This document shows, one piece after another, positions 1 to 5,083 of a stretch of 6,499 bases of DNA. The stretch spans positions 1-6,499 of the forward strand of contig JABIYQ010000623.1 of the NCBI GenBank assembly GCA_018702715.1, read 5' to 3'. Each line of letters begins with the position of its first letter. Positions within the stretch are counted from its first letter, which is position 1. Position numbers and translations under genes: made by a program. Below the pieces are notes generated by a model. It did not search any database and was not told where the DNA came from. It was given only the letters and a program-made list of their open reading frames with translations. The stretch comes from Desulfobacula sp. (GTDB lineage Bacteria > Desulfobacterota > Desulfobacteria > Desulfobacterales > Desulfobacteraceae).

Positions 1-882
1 AAATTTCCAGTCCGTGGCCAGTTTTTTCCAGACATTTGTCCGAAAGGCCATGGGGCAATGCTGTGAATCTATCCCTAAAAGGGAGACACCCCTTAAGATA
101 AAGGGAAAAACATTGATGGGCAGATCAAAGGATGCCACATTTCCGCAGCAGGTTACAATGCCATTCTGTTTTGTTGCCTTTATGGCCGTGGCCAGGATCT
201 CTCCCCCCACGGTATCAATGACACCGGCCCATTGGGGTTTTAAAATGGGGGGTTTTGTATTTTCAAGAAAATCATCCCGGGAAAGAATGGTTTTAACGCC
301 CAGGCTGTTCAGCAGCGCCGTGTCTGTTTTCCCCGTGACAGCTGTTACAGAATATCCAAGGTGGGACAATATTCCGCAGGCCATGCTTCCCACGCCGCCT
401 GTGGCACCCGTGACAAGGATATCCCCATGTTCGGGTCTGATGGTTTGGGTTAATTTAAAAATTGACATTCCCGCCGTAAATCCGGCTGTTCCGAATATCA
501 TGCTCTGTTTCAGATCAAGGCCGTCCGGCAGCTTGACCACCCAGTCTTTTGGCACCCTGATATACTGCCCAAACCCCCCTGATGTGTTCATTCCAAGGTC
601 ATAGCTTGTAACGATGACCTTTTCTCCTTTTTTAAAGGGTTCAACAAGGCTTTCTTCAACAATTCCTGCTGCATCAATCCCGGGCGTATGGGGATATTGC
701 CTTGTGACACCGCGGTTTCCCGTGGCAGATAAGGCGTCCTTATAGTTTAAGGAAGAATAGCTGACCCGAATGAGAACATCACCTTTTGGAAGATCATTAA
801 TTTGTGCAGTTTTAATCTGACGAATAAAGGTTTTTTTTTCAGGTTCTTCAACAATCATTGCTTGGTAAGATAAATTGTCCAT
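1..882 (-). CDS. YhdH/AcuI-family NADPH:quinone / acryloyl-CoA reductase (3' end cut off by the window)
   Basis: This is a zinc-free medium-chain dehydrogenase/reductase. Family members such as AcuI and YhdH use NADPH to reduce acryloyl-CoA to propionyl-CoA in the cytoplasm, which removes a toxic electrophile made during DMSP, 3-hydroxypropionate or related metabolism. The 294 codons visible include the family signatures SSLNYKDALSATG (residues 43-55), PHTPGIDAAGIV (64-75), GGFGQYIRVP (102-111) and FGTAGFTA (130-137). The nucleotide-binding loop VTGATGGVG (157-165) is clear, and IDTVGG follows later. The family is about 325-330 residues long, so roughly 35 C-terminal residues lie outside the window. 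The ATG at 882 is preceded by AAGGA with an 8-nt spacer, which supports this start. The gene is divergent from the MFS gene. Family assignment is firm. The exact substrate is inferred, because related members are annotated only as quinone oxidoreductases. Confidence 0.93.
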   Translation of the reverse strand, partial: MDNLSYQAMIVEEPEKKTFIRQIKTAQINDLPKGDVLIRVSYSSLNYKDALSATGNRGVTRQYPHTPGIDAAGIVEESLVEPFKKGEKVIVTSYDLGMNTSGGFGQYIRVPKDWVVKLPDGLDLKQSMIFGTAGFTAGMSIFKLTQTIRPEHGDILVTGATGGVGSMACGILSHLGYSVTAVTGKTDTALLNSLGVKTILSRDDFLENTKPPILKPQWAGVIDTVGGEILATAIKATKQNGIVTCCGNVASFDLPINVFPFILRGVSLLGIDSQHCPMAFRTNVWKKLATDWKF

Positions 883-941
883 AGGCTCCATCCTTTATAA
901 ATCTTTTTACTTTTTTAAATAAATTTGATAATTATGCCGGG
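883..941. promoter_or_regulatory. Divergent intergenic region, presumed to hold both promoters
   Basis: These 59 bp separate two divergent genes and are very AT-rich, so they should carry both promoters. On the plus strand TTTTTA (904-909) and GATAAT (927-932) are 17 bp apart, which would put the transcript start about 3 nt before the MFS ATG. That is a weak match in AT-rich DNA. On the minus strand there is a TATAAA-like block just upstream of the reductase ribosome-binding site, but no good -35 box. No operator palindrome is evident. Confidence 0.35.
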
Positions 942-2090
942 ATGAAAACTAATAAATTCCAGACCGGCAGGGTGGCACTTGTTTCATTCTCTCATTTTAT
1001 CCATGATATGTATACAAGTTTTCTTTCTCCGTTACTGCCTATAATCATTGAAAAACTGTCCTTATCCTTGAGCCAGGCCGGACTTTTGTCCACGGTTATG
1101 CAGATTCCCGCTCTGCTCAACCCTTTTATCGGGTTGTTTGCAGACAACAAGGGTCTTGCCCGCTGGCTGGTTGTTCTTGCTCCCACCTTCACTGCCATAC
1201 CCATGAGTCTTATTTTACATGCATCATCATATTATGTATTGCTGGTTCTGCTTTTTTTCGCCGGCATAAGCGTAGCACTATATCATGTCCCTTCACCTGT
1301 TCTGATTGCAAAGTATTCCGGGGGGAAAAAGGGCCGTGGCATGAGTATTTTTATGACGGGCGGAGAATCTGCCAGAACATTTGGGCCAATGTTTGCTGTA
1401 GCGGCTGTATCATTTTTAGGGGCGGATCATTTTTATGTGGTTATAGGATTTGCAGTACTGACATCGGTCATGCTTTATTTCGCCCTTGAAAAAGAGGAAC
1501 AAAAAACTTCATTTAAAAGAAAAGGATCTTTAAAAGCATCATTCCATGAAATCAAACATGTGCTGATCCCTTTGTCCGGGATTCTATCGGCAAGATCTTT
1601 TATGCATGCATCAATGGGGGTTTTTATCACGGTTTTTGTAGAAAGAGAGACGGGAAGCCTCTGGTATGGAGGAGCTGCCCTTGCTTTGTATGAGGCATTT
1701 GGCGTGGCTGGTGTGTTAAGCGCCGGAACCTTAAGTGACTGGCTGGGAAGACAACGAGTATTATTCTGGGTGTTGCTTGTTGCACCCGTCGCCATTTTAA
1801 TTTTTGTTTTTTCAACGGGTATTTTAAAAATTATCATGCTGGCTGTTACAGGGTTCACTGTTCTTTCAACAACTCCTGTAATGCTGGCCATCATCCAGGA
1901 AAATGCAAAAGAACATCCTTCCACAGCCAATGGCCTGTTTATGATGATCTCTTTTGCCGTCAGATCCATTGCAGTCCTTTTAGCTGGAATCATCGGTGAT
2001 CTTGCAGGGCTTGAGAATATGTTTATTGTGAGTGCTGTCATTGGATTTACTGCGATTCCCTTTTTATTAAAACTTGGTATAAAAACCTAA
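942..2090 (+). CDS. MFS transporter, fosmidomycin-resistance (Fsr)-like
   Basis: A 382-residue inner-membrane protein of the major facilitator superfamily, consistent with 12 TM helices in two halves around a basic linker (about residues 184-206). The N-terminal FSHFIHDMYTSFLSPLLP (16-33) closely resembles the first helix of Fsr-type transporters, where a SH-x-x-D-MY pattern is typical. A degenerate motif A, GLFADNKG, sits between helices 2 and 3 (64-71). A better copy, GTLSDWLGRQR (262-272), sits at the equivalent place in the second half. E. coli Fsr is about 400 residues, so this is full length. Fsr exports fosmidomycin, but the natural substrate of most homologues is unknown. The ATG at 942 has no Shine-Dalgarno sequence. 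An ATG at 934 is out of frame, so 942 stays the best start. The gene heads a likely operon with the DUF4438 and rRNA methyltransferase genes. The substrate cannot be read from the sequence. Confidence 0.92.
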   Translation: MKTNKFQTGRVALVSFSHFIHDMYTSFLSPLLPIIIEKLSLSLSQAGLLSTVMQIPALLNPFIGLFADNKGLARWLVVLAPTFTAIPMSLILHASSYYVLLVLLFFAGISVALYHVPSPVLIAKYSGGKKGRGMSIFMTGGESARTFGPMFAVAAVSFLGADHFYVVIGFAVLTSVMLYFALEKEEQKTSFKRKGSLKASFHEIKHVLIPLSGILSARSFMHASMGVFITVFVERETGSLWYGGAALALYEAFGVAGVLSAGTLSDWLGRQRVLFWVLLVAPVAILIFVFSTGILKIIMLAVTGFTVLSTTPVMLAIIQENAKEHPSTANGLFMMISFAVRSIAVLLAGIIGDLAGLENMFIVSAVIGFTAIPFLLKLGIKT

Positions 2091-2100
2091 TATTAAAATA

Positions 2101-2105
2101 TGGAG
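2101..2105 (+). promoter_or_regulatory. Ribosome-binding site deciding the DUF4438 start
   Basis: TGGAG lies 6 nt before the ATG at 2112 and is the only good Shine-Dalgarno match here. It overlaps the first possible ATG (2100), which itself has only A/T-rich sequence upstream. The ATG at 2109 would be only 3 nt from it. This favours 2112, giving a protein that begins MLKTNEDRLV. Confidence 0.6.
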
Positions 2106-2111
2106 ATAATG

Positions 2112-3029
2112 ATGTTAAAAACCAATGAAGACAGGCTTGTCGAATTGGCCATGCAGTGCCAACCAGGGCCACCCAGGATCAGGCCCGGCTGGAAGGTGGA
2201 TTATGAGGGCAAACCCTTTATCCTCCCCGGTATTGGCGGTATTACATTAAATATTCAGGTGGGAGATTCTGCTTTCGGCCTGGCCGGAGACCATATCGAG
2301 CCTGGTGTCAGTTGTTCGGCAAATGCCGAAAAACCCTTTGAGTTTCCTAATAATTCTCTCCAGTTGCTGTCCTGTGTAGGCAATGAGGCTGTTATCGTAT
2401 CCGGAGATGCAAAAGGGGAAAAAGGGATTGTTACGGGCCATCATGGTGGTTCAGAACATGTGATGGTTGATTTTCCCAAAAAAATTCTCAAAAAGCTGAC
2501 ATATGATGATAAAATAATGATTAAAACCAAAGGCCAGGGTTTGAAACTAACCGATTATCCGGATATCATCTTGTTCAATCTTGATCCAGGCCTTTTTAAA
2601 AAAATGAAGATTAAAAAAATAAAAGACAACAGGCTTGCCGTGCCTGTTACAACCATTGTACCGGCCCAGTGCATGGGATCAGGTCTTGGTTCAGCCCATG
2701 TTGCAGCAGGAGATTATGATGTGATGACCAGTGATCCTGCAAGTGTTAAAAAATATAAATTAGACAAGCTTAAATTTGGTGATTTTGTGGCATTGCTTGA
2801 CCATGATAACTCCTATGGCAGGGCATTTGTAAAAGGTGCTATAAGTATCGGTGTTGTGGTTCATTCAGATTGTCTGCTGGCAGGACATGGACCCGGTATA
2901 TCCACTTTGATGACCTGCTCAACACCTTTAATTGAACCCGTGCTGGATGAAGGTGCGAGCATCGCTAATCTTATGCAAATAGGAACAAAAAGAAAAAAGC
3001 GTAATTCAAAAACAATTAAGACGGGCTAA
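2112..3029 (+). CDS. DUF4438 domain-containing protein, function unknown
   Basis: The 305-residue product matches the DUF4438 family along its whole length, judged from recalled family signatures. These are LPGIGGITLNIQVGDSAFG (38-56), GDHIEPGVS (59-67), GHHGGSEHVMVDFP (109-122), CMGSGLGSAHVAAGDYD (187-203), LDHDNSYGRAFVKGA (229-243) and GVVVHSDCLLAGHGPGI (247-263). There is no signal peptide and no TM segment, so it should be cytoplasmic. The conserved Gly, His and Asp clusters (H61, H110, H111, H116, H196, H231, H251, H259) look like possible active-site or metal ligands, but that is inference. I know of no established biochemical role for this family. Translation could start at 2100 (309 residues), but the ribosome-binding site favours 2112. 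It lies 21 bp after the MFS gene and 4 bp before the methyltransferase gene, so it is probably co-transcribed with both. The C-terminus ends in a lysine/arginine-rich tail (about 295-302), a common soluble-protein ending. Confidence 0.9.
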   Translation: MLKTNEDRLVELAMQCQPGPPRIRPGWKVDYEGKPFILPGIGGITLNIQVGDSAFGLAGDHIEPGVSCSANAEKPFEFPNNSLQLLSCVGNEAVIVSGDAKGEKGIVTGHHGGSEHVMVDFPKKILKKLTYDDKIMIKTKGQGLKLTDYPDIILFNLDPGLFKKMKIKKIKDNRLAVPVTTIVPAQCMGSGLGSAHVAAGDYDVMTSDPASVKKYKLDKLKFGDFVALLDHDNSYGRAFVKGAISIGVVVHSDCLLAGHGPGISTLMTCSTPLIEPVLDEGASIANLMQIGTKRKKRNSKTIKTG

Positions 3030-3033
3030 AAAA

Positions 3034-4239
3034 TTGAATATAAGTAAGAAAAGTATCCTTCAAAAAGGAAAAGGTAAAACCAGGAAACAGGCAAAGCTTG
3101 AATACCTGTATGAAAAAGAATCATTGTATTTTGCACAAATTGCCGAAAGTGTAAAAGACATTGCCATAAAAGAGCTTAAAAATTTAGGTGCCTATGATTT
3201 AAAAACGGTTTTCCGTGGGATATGGTTTAAAGCAGCAAAAAAAGATTTTTATCGGATCACTTATTTTGCAAGGCTTCTTTCAAGGATATTGGCTCCCCTT
3301 GTTTCCTTTGAATGCCATGACAAAGATGACCTGTATAAGGCGGCCAGGAAAATAAGATGGGAAGAATTTTTAACGGTTAAAGATACTTTTTCCATTGTTG
3401 CAAATGTTTCTGAATCGGAAATTACCCATTCCAATTTTGCAGGGTTGCGGGTCAAAGATGCCATTGCCGATTATTTCAGAGACCGGACTAATAAAAGACC
3501 GAATGTTGATGCAAAAGATCCTTATATTATAATCAATATCCATATCCACAAGAACCTGGCAACCCTTACCATTGATGCCTCGGGCGGTGCGTTACACAAA
3601 CGCGGCTACAGGGAGGAATCTGTATCTGCACCCATGCAGGAGACTGTTGCCGCAGCCATAATCCACTTGTCTGAATGGGATGGACAACTGCCCTTGTATG
3701 ATCCCATGTGCGGATCAGGCACGCTTTTATGTGAAGCCCTGATGAAGTATTGCAGGATACCGGCACAAATATTTCGAACTGGTTTTGGATTTGAAAGACT
3801 GCCGGATTTTGATGCAAATTTATGGGAGAAGATTAAAAAAGATTCCCGGGATAATTTCAGGGAATTGAAACAGGGCATGATTTCGGGAAGCGATGTGTCC
3901 GAACATTCTATTAATGCTGTTAAAACCAATATTATGGGACTTCATTTCGGCAGTGAGATTGCAATTGAACAAAAAGACTTTCAGGATATTGAATCCATTG
4001 AGAACAGCATGATCATTACCAACCCTCCCTATGGTATCAGAATGGGAAAAGACCAGAACCTTAATAAATTTTATCATAACCTGGGTCTTTTTTTTAAAAA
4101 CAGATGCAGTAAATCAACGGCCTTTGTCTATTTTGGAGAACCCAAATATATAAAAAAAGTTCCCTTGTCACCATCCTGGAAACGCCCATTGAAAATTGGC
4201 GGTCTTGATGGCAAACTTGTAAAATATGAATTGTATTAA
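3034..4239 (+). CDS. THUMP-domain 23S rRNA (guanine-N2)-methyltransferase, RlmL/YpsC type
   Basis: A SAM-dependent RNA methyltransferase of the UPF0020 family. The E. coli relative is the N-terminal half of RlmKL, which makes m2G2445 in 23S rRNA; stand-alone relatives such as YpsC have about 380 residues. Here only the RlmL half is present, with no RlmK domain. Residues 31-60 (starting LYFAQIAESVKDIAIKELK) open the ferredoxin-like/THUMP part, which continues to about 190 and ends near GGALHKRGYR. The Rossmann domain follows: motif I DPMCGSGTLLCEA (223-235), the acidic ribose-binding segment GSDVSEHSI (285-293, D287), and the catalytic NPPYGIRMG (330-338), whose NPPY is typical of N-methyltransferases. 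The start is a TTG at 3034 without a good Shine-Dalgarno. The first 30 residues are a basic Lys-rich extension not expected in the family, so a later start, for example TTG 3124, cannot be excluded. The gene begins 4 bp after DUF4438, which suggests translational coupling. The exact modified base is inferred from the family. Confidence 0.92.
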   Translation: MNISKKSILQKGKGKTRKQAKLEYLYEKESLYFAQIAESVKDIAIKELKNLGAYDLKTVFRGIWFKAAKKDFYRITYFARLLSRILAPLVSFECHDKDDLYKAARKIRWEEFLTVKDTFSIVANVSESEITHSNFAGLRVKDAIADYFRDRTNKRPNVDAKDPYIIINIHIHKNLATLTIDASGGALHKRGYREESVSAPMQETVAAAIIHLSEWDGQLPLYDPMCGSGTLLCEALMKYCRIPAQIFRTGFGFERLPDFDANLWEKIKKDSRDNFRELKQGMISGSDVSEHSINAVKTNIMGLHFGSEIAIEQKDFQDIESIENSMIITNPPYGIRMGKDQNLNKFYHNLGLFFKNRCSKSTAFVYFGEPKYIKKVPLSPSWKRPLKIGGLDGKLVKYELY

Positions 4240-4246
4240 ACTCAAT

Positions 4247-4302
4247 AGGAGAATAGATAGTGCGTGATCGATGAAATTGTCAGTTTTCGAAGAGGCACTT
4301 GA
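4247..4302 (+). promoter_or_regulatory. Shine-Dalgarno with short upstream reading frames before the small protein
   Basis: AGGAG (4247-4251) is the best ribosome-binding site between the methyltransferase and the small gene. It stands 8 nt before a GTG (4260) that encodes only four codons. It is 12 nt before a GTG (4264) opening a 12-codon frame that stops at TGA 4300-4302, six nt before the small-protein ATG and in the same frame. A third frame, ATG 4271 to TGA 4364-4366, overlaps the gene. These could be a leader peptide or simply remnants; nothing proves that they are translated. Confidence 0.25.
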
Positions 4303-4308
4303 TATAAT
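4300..4308 (+). promoter_or_regulatory. Candidate extended -10 promoter element
   Basis: TGATATAAT is a perfect match to the extended -10 consensus TGnTATAAT. A TTGTCA (4277-4282) lies upstream but 20 bp away, which is longer than optimal; extended -10 promoters can work with a poor -35. Transcription would start near 4315, after the ATG at 4309, so this promoter could not express the full 55-residue frame from that ATG. In AT-rich DNA such a match can arise by chance. Confidence 0.3.
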
Positions 4309-4476
4309 ATGGAAAAGTCCAATACAGGTGGACAATACACCTGCAATGAATATAGAGAGGAGATGATCCTTTTGGGATTGCAGAAAAGGCTTGCTTCCCA
4401 AGGGTTAACCAAGGAAGAAAAAGAAAGTCTTTTAAAAGAGATTGCCAAAGTAGAAAAACAGATGGGCCTAGATTAG
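4309..4476 (+). CDS. Small 55-residue TCxEYR-motif protein, function unknown
   Basis: A short frame with strongly protein-like content. After a ten-residue polar start comes YTCNEYREEMILLGLQKRL (10-28), then GLTKEEKESLLKEIAKVEKQ, ending MGLD. From memory, similar 50-60-residue hypothetical proteins with a TCxEYRxEMILLGL core and an acidic/basic amphipathic helix ending in MGxD recur in sulfate-reducing Desulfobacterota. I cannot check this here. The predicted structure is two short amphipathic helices joined by a turn at the glycine (G30), with one cysteine (C12), and no signal peptide or TM segment. A TGA at 4300-4302 blocks extension upstream, so ATG 4309 is the first start. Its only upstream purine run (GAGG, 4292-4295) is 13 nt away. 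The next in-frame ATG (4363) would cut off the conserved motif. It lies 69 bp after the rRNA methyltransferase on the same strand and may belong to that operon. Confidence 0.65.
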   Translation: MEKSNTGGQYTCNEYREEMILLGLQKRLASQGLTKEEKESLLKEIAKVEKQMGLD

Positions 4477-4643
4477 TCAGGGTTTTTTCTTTGGCGGAAA
4501 ATATTTCCACAAAAATGATTTTCCATCTGGCGCATTGTGATTTCCATGACATCAAATGATTTGTTCAAGTTTTCAAGGACAAGATTCCGCTGTTTTTTTA
4601 TCCCTAAAAGCAGTCTTTCAGCTTTTCTATTTTTTGCCATCAT
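4473..4643 (-). CDS. Doubtful small reading frame, convergent with the TCxEYR gene
   Basis: A 56-residue frame on the minus strand starting MMAKNRKAERLLLGIKKQ and ending FRQRKNPD. It is basic and amphipathic, with a helical heptad-like middle (LVLENLNKSFDVMEITMRQM, 21-40). Its TAA overlaps the last bases of the opposite small gene, so the two end tail to tail. The ATG at 4643 has no Shine-Dalgarno. The same frame stays open 21 codons further upstream (to 4706) with credible protein-like content but no ATG, GTG or TTG, and is then closed by TAA 4709-4707. This may be a small gene with an unusual start, a decayed gene that lost its 5' end, or a chance frame. No family is recognised. Confidence 0.3.
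   Translation of the reverse strand: MMAKNRKAERLLLGIKKQRNLVLENLNKSFDVMEITMRQMENHFCGNIFRQRKNPD
4496..4524. repeat. 7-bp inverted repeat, weak hairpin
   Basis: GGAAAAT (4496-4502) and ATTTTCC (4518-4524) are perfect inverted repeats around a 15-nt loop. A tighter alternative, GGAAA-ATA-TTTCC, overlaps the left arm (4496-4508). They lie just beyond the end of the small gene and after a T-run (4483-4488). They could help end transcription, but the stem is AT-rich and has no T-tract directly after it, so a terminator call is weak. Confidence 0.25.
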
Positions 4644-5083
4644 GGGGTAAGTTAAAATGGTGCCGTCCTTGTAATTTTTATTTCCATATTTTAGTTTGTA
4701 CTGGGCTTAAATAATAGAATATATCATTCCTGATTATACGAGTCATGATGAAATAGTTCAATTAAGATAAACAAATAATAAAAATCAAATAAGAAAAAAA
4801 TATCAATAAGTCAATATTTAACACGATCAGGCACAGGCCAATCCAAATATTTTATCAACGAAATATATTTATGTCTGAAACCCTGGTTTTATTGTTGGGA
4901 AAACCCATGTGCAACCCCAGAAAATGATTAGGTAATAGCGCTTTAAGATGCAAGACGGGCCAATTTTTTGTCAATACATTTATCCAATAAAGTAGAAATT
5001 TTTTACCCAAATTTTGCTTGTATTGTTTTTTAATATAGTGTATATTCTCCATGAGCTTGATACGCAACTGATTGAAATATAAA
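4644..5083. other. Long AT-rich intergenic region with no assignable gene
   Basis: About 440 bp without a gene I can support. The left part (to 4706) continues the doubtful minus-strand frame. The middle (4710-4860) is nearly pure A/T with many stops in all frames. At 4883-4920 an imperfect palindrome is visible, CTGG to CCAG with an inner GGG-AAAA-CCC hairpin. A minus-strand frame, 5052-4855 (65 codons), has no ribosome-binding site and no recognisable family. I see no tRNA, no riboswitch and no clear direct repeats. The right end should hold the promoter of the sensor gene. Confidence 0.5.
5018..5046 (+). promoter_or_regulatory. Candidate promoter of the sensor gene
   Basis: TTGTAT (5018-5023) and TATATT (5041-5046) are separated by 17 bp and would start transcription near 5053, leaving a leader of about 30 nt before the ATG at 5084. 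A competing pair, TTGATA (5057-5062) and TAAAAT (5080-5085), also has 17-bp spacing but overlaps the first start codon and would favour the ATG at 5096. Both are ordinary matches in AT-rich DNA. No sigma-54 (-24/-12) element is seen. Confidence 0.22.

Noticed and set aside
14..604. Long plus-strand open frame (196 codons)
   Set aside because: It lies antisense inside the well-conserved YhdH/AcuI gene and has no recognisable domain; it is a shadow of that gene.
1475..2041. Long minus-strand open frame (188 codons)
   Set aside because: Antisense to the MFS transporter, whose helices and motifs are clear; no domain or ribosome-binding site.
3606..3929. Minus-strand frames opposite the methyltransferase domain
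   Set aside because: They run opposite motif I of the methyltransferase and have no family-like content.
4466..4490. Possible rho-independent terminator before the T-run after the small gene
   Set aside because: The only stem is CCT/AGG with a long loop, too weak to call despite the following six T residues.
4168..4555. Overlapping minus-strand frames of 68-91 codons
   Set aside because: They run antisense across the end of the methyltransferase gene and/or the small plus-strand gene, with hydrophobic, low-complexity content and no start signals.
4790..4820. AAATAT / ATATTT inverted repeat
   Set aside because: A 6-bp A/T-only stem in extremely AT-rich DNA is expected by chance.
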